Source: Azolla caroliniana
Taxonomy: Eukaryota > Polypodiophyta
Length of the DNA stretch: 64,000 nucleotides
Reading direction: 5' to 3'
Assembly: GCA_043228905.1 (NCBI GenBank)
Contig: JBHGNT010000015.1
Location: 11,408,001-11,472,000, forward strand
Shown here: piece by piece, positions 1 through 11,682 of the stretch
Numbering within the stretch: position 1 is the stretch's first letter
Layout: every line of letters begins with the position of its first letter
Notes under the pieces: generated by a model
What the model was told of the DNA's origin: nothing
Seen by the model: only the letters and a program-made list of their open reading frames with translations
Databases searched by the model: none
Program-made: the position numbers and the translations under genes

Positions 1-944
1 ATCTCCATCTCTGATTTTGGGTCAATCTATATGAATTGTGTAAACATTCACTATCTAGGCATCAAATAACATTATACTTGTCAAATTTGGGAAATGTTAC
101 TCCAAAGTTAGCAAGCAATTGAACATTGTATGGAACGATGAGACCTATCTTCAACCTCAACCATGCAAAAAAACTATTTCTTATTCCTAGTCCACGTCAT
201 TTTAGAGCTAATCCCAATAGCAAACCTCCAATCTAAACTTTCCAATGAAGTTCATTGCAACAAGTAAGAATTTAGAATGCCAACTACGTTTTAGGATCAT
301 CCACCATCCATACACAGAGTTATGTAATTTCCACTCTTTTACAGCCCTAGATGATAGCCATAGAAGAGACAATGACACAATGATACAAGATATTAATAGT
401 CACTTGTAACAATGGTGTTTGATCCTATAAACACCAATCAACCCACCTTTGATTAGTTAAGAGCAAATGTATCCTTTCCAAGACAACTAGATGATTGGTA
501 ACACTTTTTGTTGAGAATTCCAATGCCTCCACTAGATGATGGTTGCCATAAAAATAATGGGAGCGCTTCATGCCATGAGACAACCAAGTATTGAACACAT
601 CAAGAGCTAGGAATCCTAAGTGGAATAAATATGTTCAATAATTGCCATCATGAAGGAGTAATCGTTGTCCTTCCATGTTTCATACCCTCATTCTCAATGA
701 AATATTGGACAATAAATGTCTATGGTTGTGAGTCTAAACACATGTCTTGCAATAATGAACAACTATGATTCATCATATGCATAGATAAGTCCAACATTGC
801 AGCTCACACCAAGCACTTGGGAGTTACTAGATGGTTCCATGCAACCAATGTGATTCCCATCTTAAACTTCTTTCTCCACAACAAATATCAAAGAGGTTAT
901 GTAATGCAAAGGCTTCTTTGTCCATGCAACAATGTCAAGTAATA
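1..944. other. Decayed repeat DNA, possible 3' part of LINE relic
   Basis: No intact reading frame is visible. It lies immediately 3' (on the minus strand) of the LINE reverse transcriptase fragment at 1228-2010. One minus-strand frame around 500-560 reads a SSSGGIGI-like string, resembling the GG-G-I signature that follows the RT domain in plant L1 elements. It is therefore probably the eroded 3' half of the same LINE. The assignment is weak. Confidence 0.3.
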
Positions 945-1240
945 TAATATCATGGGTTCCATATTACATAGTACAACCTTGAAGTATATATGAAATGGGA
1001 ATACCTTGGGTTCCACAACCATATACAATATAGTAGCATGGGTTCCATATTACATAGTACAACCTTCAAGTGTATATGAAACGACAATATCTTGGGTTCC
1101 ATAACCTAATACAATATACTATCATGGGTTCCATATTATATCGTAGAACCTTCAAGTGTAAATGAAATGGAAATATCTTGGGTTCCATAACCATATACAA
1201 CCTTCATATGTAAATGAAATGGCAAAATCATAAGTTCCAT
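945..1240. repeat. Tandem repeat, about 86-bp period, ~3.4 copies
   Basis: The block CATGGGTTCCATATTA recurs at 951, 1037 and 1123, spaced 86 bp. The rest of each unit (a repeated ACAACCTT-AAGT and TCTTGGGTTCC) also aligns, and a partial fourth copy runs to about 1240. It overlaps the 3' part of the LINE relic on the minus strand. No function is evident. Confidence 0.85.
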
Positions 1241-2010
1241 AATAAACTACACAACCAATACATGAACTTATCCCTTAACTTGCTAAAAATCCATTCAATC
1301 AATTCACCAATCCTAATATTCAATCCCAATGGATACCCCAAGTGTCGAAAAATAGATCCCTTTCTAATCATGGATCCTTGCCATCCTAGACATTCCAAAT
1401 CCCTTCCAGTACATGAGATGAGGCTACACTTCCTGCAATAAATATGTAATCTAGATGCCAATGGAAATTGGCTTCGTACAAGCTTCCCCTTCTCAAGATT
1501 CTCACATGAGGCTGGTAGAAACATGAATGAATCATCTACCAAAGCATGTGCTACCAATTGGCCCCATATGGAAGTTATCCCCATCAAAACATGAGTGAAG
1601 CAAAAAAAAATAGAGTGATCCGGACTGCTATTATTACGGAAAACAAGATAGCATGGATCAACCCCAAAATACCACTTGATAAGAAGATGGCCCACTATGA
1701 GATACTTTTTACACACATCAGAAGATGGATTCATCATCATGACATATTATATGGACATATATCTATAATATGAGTGGCACAATGTGATATGGCGGTTGCG
1801 AACTTCATCACGTCAATTCACGATTGAGATTGGGCAAATACGCATGATGTCTCTAGAAGAAAGAATTGCCAATTGTATCATCAGGGAGTGGAATATGAAG
1901 CGCACTATGTTTGTCATTGTAGTTTTCTTCATGAAATAAGCGGGCGGTACCATTGCCTCTTTAAACAAGGTTTTGGTTCTCTGCACAAGGTAAAGGAATA
2001 TGAGGACCAA
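1228..2010 (-). pseudogene. LINE (L1-like) reverse transcriptase fragment
   Basis: The minus-strand frame 1740-1228 (170 codons) carries a variant of the catalytic box, VDDSFMF, in place of the usual ADD. It is followed by the L..F-LAS-L spacing and an RHLGYPLG string, matching the end of the non-LTR RT palm and its downstream LG.P.G motif. Upstream, the frame 2010-1813 ends with a degraded SSRDIMRICPIS, which aligns with the RQGCPLSP motif. In the intact family this enzyme primes reverse transcription at nicked target DNA. Here it is split by stops and frame changes, with no endonuclease domain recognised upstream, so it is a dead remnant. LINE rather than LTR origin is favoured by the motif order and spacing. 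Confidence 0.65.
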
Positions 2011-3755
2011 TACTGCTTGTGGCTTTTCTTGCTAGAACTCAACAGACACAAGAAAAAGTTGTTGGAAAAGAATACAACCATATAAGCTCATTAACAAAGA
2101 ACAATCACAACTTTCTTTAGCTCCATCACTCTTAATCATGCTACAAGTCAATCAAGGACTACACAAATGAGCTCTCGACAAGGACATAATAAAGGGGTTA
2201 CAATAGATCGAGCAATAGCAATTTGTAGTGCATGTAGGCCCCGGCCCCATGAACCATGATCTCACCACCCTTGCCGTTGCAAAATAAAGGTTATTATCTC
2301 CTACTATCGTTGGTGCTTCCCTTGCATTAGAGTCCTCTACATTTATGATCAACCTATGGTAGAGTTCTTTCGAAGACAAAAATTACATATTTCTAACTTG
2401 AAAATCTATTAATTGTATTCCATTAAATTCCAAGAATAAGAGTTGACTAAAGAACATCATGTTTTATTACTTGATTGGGTCAGTGACTTGCATCAATTGA
2501 CAGTGTCTGGCCTCTAGAACTCCTATCCAGTCCATGATGAATTCATTGACATGGTCAAATTTGTTGTTCTAAATCTTGCTAGTGTATCAGAACTATATTG
2601 GATGAACTCACCATAGCCTTACTCCATTCTAACAAAACTACTCATAAGAGACACAAAAACCACTATCTGATAAGAGGTCAGTGACAAATTGAAGCCTTTC
2701 AAACAATCAATGAAGGTTTTCAACAACTCTTATGCACAATGAATTGTGATCAAAGCATGCAATTTTGATCTCGTCGTGTCAAAGGTGACAAAAGGCTTTG
2801 ATATAGAAAAGATGGCATCCATCATTCTATCGAAGTGAACATTATAGTGTTGCATGGGTTTTCATTGTTTTGTGCCACTTCACACAATGTTCTCAACTCC
2901 TCAGTGTCAAAAGTCTGCATTCATGATAAGCCGATAAGAGATATACCCTTTTCTTTTCTTTATATCAGTCCATTAAACATACATAATGGAACGTCAACAT
3001 TTTTCTTACACAGTCTCTGGAAAGGACCCCATGCTTTTTACTGCACCAGATTTGGTCATCTTGACCTCTGCAAATCATTGTTGATATTTTTTCTAGCCTG
3101 ATGTTTCAATAAGAGTCTTTGTCCTTACGAAAAACTCCAAAGTAGTCCAAGCTTTTCTCTATTTCCCAAGTGCTCCTTAGTTTTATTTTCCATGATGGCC
3201 ATGGTCTAACACCAATTATATGTTGAAAAGAGCAATTATATATTGAATTCATCCCATTTCCCTCTATTTTGGGTGGTTGATCAACAGCTAGGGGAAATAA
3301 AGAAAAATTCAGGTGTATCTAAGTTCATTTTGCTTTATTGTCTATCCATCCAATAAGGAGCACATTGTATGATTGGTATTTTATTAGAGTTTGGCCATAC
3401 AAAGTTTTTTTGTTGATTCTGTGACATGTGTGCTTTTGCAAGAACTTCATAAAGAATTTGGCGGAGAGAAAAATGATGCCTTGCAATTTCAAGATGTATC
3501 GAGGACCAATCTGTCTGTCAATTTCTCTATGAACAAATTTAAATGCTCCAGAGAAATGGAATAAATGTTCATATACACGTATGCTATAATCACTACGTCT
3601 CTCCACGTTTTTTTGGACCAGGTGAAATAAGCGAACCAATCAAATAGGTTCAATACTTTGTTTTGAAAGAAAGCATTTTGTTTGATTTAGTTAGTCTTTT
3701 AGTTTTAGTTTTGAGACTCTGTCAAGGGCGTCATGATCTCTCTCTCTCTCTCTTT
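2011..3755. other. Non-coding, AT-rich; no gene recognised
   Basis: Short open frames exist on both strands, for example minus 3639-3325 (104 codons). None shows a motif I recognise and none has a neighbour that suggests a role. The interval is probably old transposon debris. Confidence 0.5.
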
Positions 3756-3765
3756 TTATCATAAT

Positions 3766-3828
3766 TAGCTTACCTTAGTGGTAAGTTGATAACACTATAA
3801 GCACTGCGTCTTGGGTTCGAAAACCAAC
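3766..3828 (+). repeat. tRNA-like sequence (SINE-head-like)
   Basis: A self-complementary D-arm-like segment (TTAC...GTAA around CTTAGTG) is followed about 35 bases later by a B-box-like GGGTTCGAAAACC with a T-arm-like stem TTGG/CCAA. The acceptor stem does not pair, so this is not a functional tRNA gene. It looks like the polymerase III promoter head of a tRNA-derived SINE. A second tRNA-like copy faces it at 3890-3962. Confidence 0.4.
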
Positions 3829-3889
3829 TTCCTCACCTCTCTATTATATACTTCATATATATCTCTATTTCACTAGATGGCACTGTGGA

Positions 3890-3962
3890 ATGTAGGGGTT
3901 GAACCCATGACCACCTAGTCTCCATTGGGCAACCTTACCAACTAAGCTACATCCATCTGGGG
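3890..3962 (-). repeat. tRNA-like sequence, convergent with 3766-3828
   Basis: On the minus strand an A-box GTAGCTTAGTTGGTAAGG is followed by a B-box TGGGTTCAACCCC at tRNA-like spacing. Both promoter boxes are close to consensus. I could not close the acceptor stem, so a tRNA-derived repeat is more likely than a tRNA gene. It faces the tRNA-like sequence at 3766-3828. Confidence 0.45.
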
Positions 3963-3969
3963 TCTCTCT

Positions 3970-5670
3970 CTCTTATAACTTTTCGAATTGGTTGGCTTTT
4001 GAGCCAATATTTGAATATATATATTTTATGCTCAAAAATTAAAATTTAACACCCTTTAAATGTTCTCGTTCATATCCTTTTTTGATGGCTACTCTTATTT
4101 TCAATACATATTCTATGTCTGCATATTTTTGAATGTGCATGAAACCAAAATGCATGGAAAGTACCATCATATCCTTATTGTTGGATCCTGAACTCATTGG
4201 TAACATCTCCTTTATCTCATCTCCTAGTTTCCAATTATGTTCATGTCCATGACAATGTATGTGTGATATTAACCTTTCACTCCATTCATTTAGCTACTTG
4301 AAATACAGCCTTCTCTTAGATACTTTTATGATAAGACCTAGGCCTAACTAGTGATGCATGATAAGTTTATTTTTCATATTTTAAATGTAAAAACATGAAA
4401 ACAAAATATCCTTTATGAATTTAGATGGCAACATAGAGTACTGTAAAGATGGGAATACTTTGGACTAAACCAACAACAAAATCATGACTTGATGGATTAG
4501 CCACTCCAATTCAAATGTAGAAATTTATAAATGGTTTGAGGTTAAAGGGTCTAGGTTGATTTAGTTTGAGACTTTATTTTAAGAGAACATTTTTGAAATA
4601 TTTATTAGATATATAAACTTTAGAGAACTTAAGTGTTTATTAATAAAGAAAGGTAGGTTTGAAAACTTGAGTGTACATTTGCCATTCATTTTGGAGTTAC
4701 AACTTGAAGGGGTATTGTAGCCAAAACCTGCAAAATCTTTAATACTAACAATAAGGAGAATTACAAGACTAATGATAATGACCCGCAACAATTTCATAGA
4801 CTTGTGACCATGATAATAAAACAAAACCAACATTGCAAACTTTCTTAACCATCGATTTAAAATGGAAAGAACTTCACAAACAAGACTATGGTAAACCATC
4901 AATTAACTTCACATACGATAATTCCAGAAAACCCTAACAGCCGATTTGTAGTTTTTTTGTTCAAAAAATGTCTTTGACATATTTTGTATTCACATAAATA
5001 TAACGGTAAAACGAATATAGCTAATTCATAAGAAAAGCAAAGAATGATAACAAGAGATGTATGGTAAGGAAGGAGATATATTCAATGAAGCAGAAGTATC
5101 AGATGATCCATAAAGAGCTTCACTTCATCAATGAATATTCGGCACAAAGAAAGAAAGGAGAAGAAGGATCCAACTCGAGGTTTACAAGATCCTTAGGAGT
5201 TGTCTTCTTCTATAGTTTGTTCATCTCATCTTAAGACCTCTTTTTCTTCGTTTTCCTCTTTTTTTGTTCCACCCTCCTAGTATTTCTTCTAGAGTTTTGT
5301 TATTTGTTTTTTCTATATTAGCCTTCTCCTTATTCATGGCTATTAAAATGAAGCCATGTACCTCTTTTAGCTCTTCACTTAAGTTTCCCTTAGCTAAAAG
5401 CCTTCTCTATAGCTAGAAGTATTTCAACTTTTACTTTTAAATTTGATTCACTTGTTTCTTCTTCAAATAAATGTGTAGAGAACTTATTTCCTTTTTGCAT
5501 AAGCTCACAAAGCTTTAGCATGACTATCACTAGATCCACTCTCTTATAAGTTTCATGCTCCTTATCAAAGTTTTGTTATATTGAATTTAAAAGTGTTTAC
5601 GCGCACTATTACTCTCTAGAGTGAGCACGTCGTAATATGTAATTTATTCTTTTTATTCTTTTTATTTAAA
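3970..5670. other. Non-coding, AT-rich; nothing recognised
   Basis: No reading frame with a recognisable family, no tandem array and no terminal repeat pair was seen. Short CT runs occur near 3966. Confidence 0.5.
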
Positions 5671-5674
5671 ACTA

Positions 5675-5890
5675 ATGTTTCATACTCTTGTGGAGTGTGG
5701 AAGTCGAAGATGGGGACATGTTGGTATGCAAGACTTATGCTTGCCGGTGCAATATGACAAGACCAACCCTGACAAGATCGATGCACTGACTTGGAAAGTC
5801 TTTCATCTAAAAGCAACGTCATACATAAGGTGTTTTATAGACATGAGATCCATGCAAATGATCAATCAAATCATTGACATGAGGTAACGG
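5675..5890 (+). pseudogene. Ty1/copia gag N-terminal relic
   Basis: The string around 5690-5860 (a WKVFHLKA-like stretch followed by YIRCFIDM) matches the first third of the copia gag at 8710, including the conserved YIRCFIDM and the upstream GTGTGGAAGTCGAAGATG nucleotides. It lies alone, without LTR, zinc knuckle or pol, so it is an isolated fragment of the same copia family as the 8199-13044 element. Confidence 0.6.
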
Positions 5891-5943
5891 ATATATGCCT
5901 TTTTAATTGTCATCTTATTCAAACGGCAATAATTAATACACAT

Positions 5944-6165
5944 TCACCATGAACGAAACTTCTTCTTAACTAAATGAATTGGCACACCCCATGGTGATTT
6001 ACTATACCTAACGTGGCCCATACTCAAGTATTCCTTAAGTTGTTTAGCGATCTCATCCTCTTCTAATCGACTAAGTTGATAAGGTGGAATGCTCATAGGA
6101 GCAGCACCGGGAATAAGTTCAATCTGATGGTCCACATTACGTTGTGGTGGTAAACTAAGGGGCAA
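5944..6165 (-). pseudogene. Gypsy family C: truncated RT start
   Basis: This minus-strand frame encodes the segment between protease and reverse transcriptase: NVDHQIELIPGAAP, then LSRLEEDEI and RYSKSPWG.P. It is nearly identical to residues 10-75 of the intact polyprotein at 45350. Similarity stops at about 5950, at the lysine run before the GSWR position, so the RT palm, RNase H and integrase are absent here. It is the 3'-most surviving part of the minus-strand C1 copy whose 5' LTR is at 14098-14561. Confidence 0.85.
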
Positions 6166-6700
6166 TTCGTTAGAAAAACGTCTTGAAAATCTTCTAAAAT
6201 AGAGTCAAGTAATTGTCGTTCATAATGTGGTAATTGCGTGGCATCAAGATTAAAATAATAAAATTGAAGCACATGATCAATCACACATGAATAAATTGAT
6301 GAACTAGAATACTCAGGTAAAAATTTATAAGACACAAGTAAACGAGAAGGAAGTTTGGAACATTGAATAAAATGTTTAGAATTATTAAGCTCAAATGTGA
6401 TTGAGTAATTAACCCAATCAATGGACAAAGAAGGATTTTTATTAAAAAACCAAGGGTATCCTAAAATGATATCTGCGTATTGTAGTTTCATAACATGAAA
6501 GTCAAGCTTCTCCATATAGGTATCTATTTGAATTTGTAGTTGACAAACAATACCATTGATGTATTGGACGCCTCCATTTGCCATGTGAACTTGATATATA
6601 TGACCAATTGCGTTTATGTGGAGTTGCATTTGCTGCACCAAGTGATCATTAAGAAAATTATGAGAACTACCAGAATCAAACAAGAAATGTGCTTACTCGA
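6166..6700 (-). pseudogene. Gypsy family C: aspartic protease region
   Basis: A minus-strand frame starting near 6683 opens with FDSGSSHNFL, the retropepsin active site D-S-G followed by the usual S/A-x-N/H-x-F context. The second half-site region (ILGYPWF at about 6475) matches the ILG.P.L motif of gypsy proteases. In an active element this enzyme cleaves Gag-Pol inside virus-like particles. Stops separate it from the zinc knuckle upstream and from RT downstream, so the polyprotein is broken. Confidence 0.75.
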
Positions 6701-6760
6701 GTGCTTGTAGTAAATCATTAGGTCCAAGTAAATGTGAAGGAAAAGTACATTCACATGAGC

Positions 6761-7200
6761 TTAAGTGGTTGGTATGAACATCAATAACAACAAAAGACTC
6801 ACATGTGTGACTCGTAGATTTGCTTGAGGTGGGGTGTTTGTTGACTTCCTTTCAAGACGACAACAAGAATCCTTTGTGTGGCCCCGCTTCTTGCAATACG
6901 CACAGAAGAGGTTCAGTTTCTTTGAGTCACAATCAAGACTGTCACTGGATTGCTTACGTTTCCCAATGAACTTGACATTCATTGTTTTGGCGAACTCTGG
7001 TTTATTGTGTTCTTTCTTGGAAGTTCTATGGTACCGAAGTACAATGTTAACTGCTTGTGGGGTCCTTGTTGTGGACAATCCAATGGTAATCCCCATTGGG
7101 AATACCATTCAAAAAACAAGTGACAAACCATTTCACACCCGTAAGTCCTGATTTTTGAATCTAGGTCCGAGCATGATGCACATAATCCTCGAGACAAGTA
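6761..7200 (-). pseudogene. Gypsy family C: Gag zinc knuckle
   Basis: The minus-strand frame 7108-6761 contains FCAYCKKRGHTKDSC, a perfect CX2CX4HX4C nucleocapsid zinc knuckle near 6900. Upstream frames (7197-6979) carry degraded capsid sequence. The knuckle would package element RNA. Several stops and frame shifts separate it from the capsid portion at 7452-7805. Confidence 0.75.
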
Positions 7201-7808
7201 AATGGCTTACTCAACAACATGATCAACTATCGCGCTTGTTTGGTTTGAGAAGGTGGATGCAAGAACTATTTCTTGAAAAGATCAACGAAACCTTACCAAC
7301 TTGTGGGTAAGTTCTTTGCAGTCCTTAGACCACGCCACCAAGCACTAGCTTGGCCACCTAACTCACGACCGACATAACCAATTTTTACAATGTCCGGCTT
7401 GCGATGAAGCTCAGAATGAGACTCCCAACCACCAAGCCAAGTGTTAATGGCCTACTCGGTTCTTTCTTTCTTATCTCCCTTGAATGGCGTGATTACAAAA
7501 GAAGGCTCACCATATTTCGTGGACTCAATTGTTAATTCTTGGAATTTCTTTCCCAAAGCCATATTGACTTGCCTCATTTCAGCCAATTGATTTAAGGTAG
7601 TAGTGAGTAATTTTTGAATAGTGATATTAGCTTGTGTGCGAGATGCGGATTGGATGTGAGAGGTCTCCGTTAGAGATATCACTCCAACAGTGTTCAAAAC
7701 TTGTTCCATGATGCAAGTTGTGTATTCGCAATATAAATAAGGAGGTTCAAAAAATACATAAGCAAAATGAATGCTTGAAATTTTGACTAGAAGAACTTTT
7801 TCCAAGAA
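7201..7808 (-). pseudogene. Gypsy family C: Gag capsid region
   Basis: The 117-codon frame 7805-7452 has a methionine-rich helical stretch (LNQLAEMRQVN) typical of the region before the capsid domain. It is followed after a stop by an ASAWWRGL-like motif near 7330 matching the conserved W-W of the retrotransposon gag domain. It belongs to the C1 element. The true start is uncertain because the copia insertion lies only about 390 bp upstream. Confidence 0.6.
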
Positions 7809-8193
7809 AGCATCTCACGTCTTTACCCCTCTAGATATATGAGATGTGATAAGAGATCCGACAACTATGGTAACACTATGGTGTTTTAAAAACCATGGTG
7901 GAAAACATAGCTAAGATATTTTCTCGGATCTCTATCTTGAAAAATCATGGTGGCGCCCTGAGGCTCAACCATGGTTCTACCATCAACATAATTTCCTAGT
8001 TAGCCTTATATTAAAATGCCAACCCAACATGTATTAATATGGTCAAGAAAGTGTATTACGTGAAAAAACAAGTACAGACACAAGTAATATTCTAGTCTTG
8101 CGAGTAACACGCAAATGTTATGAGAAAAACGATAAAATAAGGCACTACTTATAAGAGTCAAGCAGTGATGAAAACAAGGGTCAAAAAACCATG
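7809..8193. other. Gypsy C1 leader, proximal part
   Basis: This is non-coding sequence between the Gag frame of the minus-strand C1 element and the copia insertion. By position it is the 3' part of the C1 leader, continued at 13050-14084 on the other side of the insertion. Confidence 0.5.
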
Positions 8194-8198
8194 TATTT

Positions 8199-8680
8199 GT
8201 TGGGAAATCGGTCTCTCCGGATGGGAGCCGGTGATGAATAAAGAGGACCCGATGAGAACCGGAAGAGAAGACCTATCTGTAAATATGTTTTGAGTAAGCC
8301 TAGTGAGGCTATATTTGTAAATAGCCCTAAGTTCATATAATTATAAATATGACTTAGGGAAATCACTTTGTAAGGTAGTTGTTATTGTCATATTGGTGTA
8401 TAACTATTGTACAGAGAGTGAGGGAGAGTAGCTACGAGCACTCTCTGTTGTAACCACCGTCTGGCGAAGATCGCGAGCACGAGGTCATTGTCTTTGTGCC
8501 TCCACTTTGTATTTCCTCTCATATAGTGATAGTTGGAGTCGGTGGGCTCCTATGGTTTTTCCCTATTAGGGTTTTCCACGTAAACATCCTATGTCATTTC
8601 TGTGTACTCTCTCATTCATCCCCATTTCTGTGATTCAATACTTGGTTGTGGCTGAGCGATATTCTGCGCTATTCTTCACA
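8199..8680 (+). repeat. Copia 1 5' LTR
   Basis: This 482-bp repeat begins TGTTGGGAAAT and ends TTCTTCACA, matching 12521-13044 along its length. A TATAAATATGAC promoter-like element lies near 8342. It is preceded by target duplication GTATT and followed by the tRNA primer site at 8684. Confidence 0.93.
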
Positions 8681-8683
8681 ATC

Positions 8684-8695
8684 TGGTATCAGAGC
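8684..8695 (+). promoter_or_regulatory. Copia 1 primer binding site (tRNA-iMet)
   Basis: TGGTATCAGAGC lies 3 bases after the 5' LTR. It is the canonical plant copia primer site complementary to the 3' end of initiator methionine tRNA. Confidence 0.92.
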
Positions 8696-8709
8696 AAACA
8701 ACACAGGAA

Positions 8710-9241
8710 ATGGAAGAATCGTTCGGCGGCATGTTCAAGCTCACTGGCTCCAACTACTCAGTGTGGAAGTCGAAGATGAGGGATATGCTGGTGGTGAAAT
8801 ATCTTTGGTTGCCGGTTCAATTCGGGGACTAGAGACCGATTAAGATCGATGCCACAGTGTGGGAGGTGATGCACATGAAGACGAAGGCCTACATCCGGTG
8901 CTTCATCGACATGAGCCTATACAACAACTTCAATGAAGAGAGCAAGGCTCATGAACTCTGGGAGAAGATGGGCATCATGTTCCAGAACAAGAATGTTGTT
9001 AATCAGGTTTTAGTATTCCAGAAGCTAGTGAGGCTCCGGTACCAGGACGACTCCAGTATGGTGGAGCATATGAATGCTTTCCAGGGGTTGATACATCAAG
9101 CAACCTCGTTGGAAGTACTTCTTGCCGATGAGGTATTGGCATTGCTCCTGCTCGGTTCCCTCCCGGATAGCTAGGAGACGTTAGTTGTCACGTTGGGCAA
9201 CGCCGGGCCGGAAGGAAAACAATTGTCCCTCGAAAGGGTAA
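8710..9241 (+). pseudogene. Copia 1 Gag
   Basis: The frame starts at ATG 8710 (MEESFGGMFKLTG-NYSVWKSKM), the standard copia Gag opening in which a short N-terminus is followed by L-G-NY--W. It continues through YIRCFIDM and an E-WEKM region. In-frame TAG codons at 8830-8832 and 9172-9174 break it. Gag would form the virus-like particle shell. The start is supported by its position 30 bp after the primer site. The relic at 5675 is a second copy of the same region. Confidence 0.85.
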
Positions 9242-9720
9242 AATAAAGCTTGCTAGATGAAGAAGCTCCCCGGAAGGACCGGGCATCCGGAACCGATCCG
9301 AAGGTTTTGGTCACGGAAGATGACCACAACCGGAGAAGAGGCCGGTATCGGAGTCCCCAAAACCGGGACAAATCGGGGACGAGGTCAAAGTCAAGGGGGA
9401 GGCCCACCTGCTTCTATTGCGGGAAGCCGGGACACTTCTAGAAGAACTACCATCATTTCCGGAAGGAGAAAGAAACCATCACTACCGATTCGAAGAAGAG
9501 TTTGGACCAAAACGATTTGGACCGGAGAGGCCCGATCGGAAGGGAATGTCGGCAATCACGACAAGTGAAAAAGAACTGATGCTCATTTCCGAAGAGAATG
9601 AGTTAAACCTTGTCGGCAACGAGACAACGTGGGTTGTCGATTCCTGAGCATCGTTCCACCTGACACCGGATCGGAAATGCTTCTCATCCTACACAGTCGA
9701 TGATCATGGTTGTGTCCGGA
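9242..9720 (+). pseudogene. Copia 1 Gag zinc knuckle and protease
   Basis: CFYCGKPGHF near 9409-9440 is the start of a CX2CX4HX4C knuckle, interrupted by TAG immediately after the phenylalanine. Downstream, TTWVVDS is followed by a stop where the copia protease reads W-VDSGAS, then HLTP as in the family. Both domains are recognisable but non-functional. Frame shifts occur between them. Confidence 0.75.
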
Positions 9721-9989
9721 TGGGGGATGAAGGTACATGTTGAATTATCGGCATAGGAAATGTGTTGTTAACAATATCAACCGGATGCAAATTGCTATTG
9801 AAGGATGTCTGACACGTTCTGGAGGTTCGACTGAACCTGATATCAATCGGTCGGCTAGATGATGAATGTTACACGGGTAGCATCCGGAACGGAGTTATGA
9901 ATTTCAGCAAGGGAAGCTTGATAGTGGCGCGAGCCCGGATGATCAACACATTGTACTTGATGAATGCCTGGATATGTTGGGCAGAAGTG

Positions 9990-10800
9990 AACGTAGCATC
10001 TGACACTACTGGTGAGTTGTGGCACAAAAGACTGTGTCAATGAGTAAGAAGGGGATGAAGAGGCTTGCCGAAGTCAACCTCATTCCGGTAAAGGAAGTGC
10101 AACTTGAGAAGTGCATTGATTGCTTGGCCAATAAGAAAAATCGAACCTCCTTCCGGTCAAGATCACCGATGAGATGGAATGCACCACTGGAGATGGTGCA
10201 TACCAATGTGTGTCAAGTGGACATGAAGTCACATGCCAGATCGTAGTACTTCGTGACGTTCTTAAATGACCACAGTCGGAAGTTGTGGGTCTCACCATTA
10301 AAGACGAAGGATCAGGTGCTATCTGTCTTCAAGGAGCTCCAGGCAAGAGGGGAAAGAGAAACCAGCTGGAAGCTGATGGTGGTTCGGGTAGATAACGGAG
10401 GAGAATACCAGGGGTAGTTCGAGGAGCACTGTCGGTCGAAGGGAATCCGGCTCGAGTTTACTGTGCCGAAGACGCCGGAACGAAACAGGTTGGTCGAAAG
10501 GATGAACTAGAACATAATGGAGAGATTTTGGAGCATGCTAGCACATGCAAAGTTACCCAAGACGTTTTGGGTTGAGGCGCTGACAACGACGACCTATGTG
10601 ATAAATAGATCACCCACAACACCCTTGGAAGGAGACTCACCTCATAAAGTATGGACCGATAAAGATGTATCTTACCGGCATTTGAAGGTGTTCGGGTGTC
10701 TCACATATGTGCATGTTGCAAAGGACAAGAGAGCAAAGCTGGATCCGAAGTCCAGGCCATGCATATTCCTTGGATACGGCGATGATGAGTTCGGTTAACA
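9990..10800 (+). pseudogene. Copia 1 integrase
   Basis: Fragments of the GAG-pre-integrase/zinc region (10019-10160) precede the integrase core. The last part, frame 10517-10798, contains LPKTFWVEAL-T--YVINRSP and FGCLTYVHV, then KSRPCIFLGYG, all characteristic of the copia integrase C-terminal half. Multiple stops (for example at 10244 and 10416) break it. The active enzyme would insert element cDNA with 5-bp staggered cuts, consistent with the GTATT duplication. Confidence 0.85.
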
Positions 10801-10801
10801 G

Positions 10802-11218
10802 GTGTGGGATCTGGTCGACAAGAAGGTATTCCGGAGTCGGGACATAGTCTTCATGGAAGACAGGACCATTGCCGACTGGGAGTTGGAGAAGAAAATGATC
10901 AACTCTGGATCATCCAATGAAAACCGGCCTGAGGACACAAGGACCTACCTGGTTGAAAACCGGATGTTAGCTGGCAACCGGATGACACTCGACGAACCGA
11001 CTGGATTCGGACAAGAAACCGGACCGACCGAAGAAGAAGAAGAAGAAGAAGAAGAAGAAGAAGAAGAAGAAGAAGAAGAAGACATCGGAACCGGACAAGA
11101 TCCCGAATCGGATTCAGATTCGGAACAGATGGAGGAACCGATAGTCAGATACCAAGGACAGAGATATCCTCTCCAAGAGAGAAGAGCCCCCCATGTGGTA
11201 AAGACGACATTCATCTAG
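10802..11218 (+). pseudogene. Copia 1 integrase-RT linker with poly-Glu tract
   Basis: The frame begins with the integrase tail (VFRSRDIVFMED) and runs into a charged linker that ends RRAPHVVKTTFI. Near 11032-11085 a (GAA)n trinucleotide run encodes about 18 consecutive glutamates. The end of this frame joins directly to a mid-RT sequence at 11225, so the N-terminal part of RT (the K-KARLVAKG region) has been deleted. Confidence 0.75.
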
Positions 11219-11224
11219 ACGGTA

Positions 11225-11682
11225 TTGGGCATAGCGGCAAGCATGGATCTTGAGGTACAACAACTAGACGTGAAGACAACATTCTTCCATGGTGACCTCA
11301 AAGAAGAGATCTACATGCATCAACCGAAAGGATTTAAAGAAAGGGAAGGAGCACTTGGTGTGCCAGATGAAGAAGAGCCTATACAGAGTGAAGCAAGCTC
11401 CCCGGTAATGGTACCTACCGAAAGTTCAACTCCTTCATGACAGACCAAGGGTACCATAAGACGCAGGCCGAGCACTGCATGTTTGTGAAGAAATTTGATC
11501 GAGGATATTTCCTGATACTCCTCCTATATGTGGATGATATGCTGATCGTTGAACAAGACCAAGGCAAGATTTGGATGCTAAAGAAGGCTCTGAAACAGAA
11601 CTTCTCAATGAAAGACTTGGGGCCGGCAAGACAAATATTGGGAGTGCACATCATCCGGGACCGGTCTAAGAAGTTGTTGTGA
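11225..11682 (+). pseudogene. Copia 1 reverse transcriptase (internally deleted)
   Basis: MDLEVQQLDVKTTFFHGDL and EIYMHQPKGF are core copia RT motifs. After a frame shift near 11345, the frame 11437-11682 contains the catalytic box LLLYVDDMLIVE (YVDD near 11527) and FSMKDLGPARQILG. The fingers subdomain is missing. The element therefore could not copy itself without help in trans. Confidence 0.88.

Noticed and set aside
3766-3962. Functional tRNA genes
   Set aside because: A and B boxes are present but acceptor stems do not pair and no anticodon arm is convincing.
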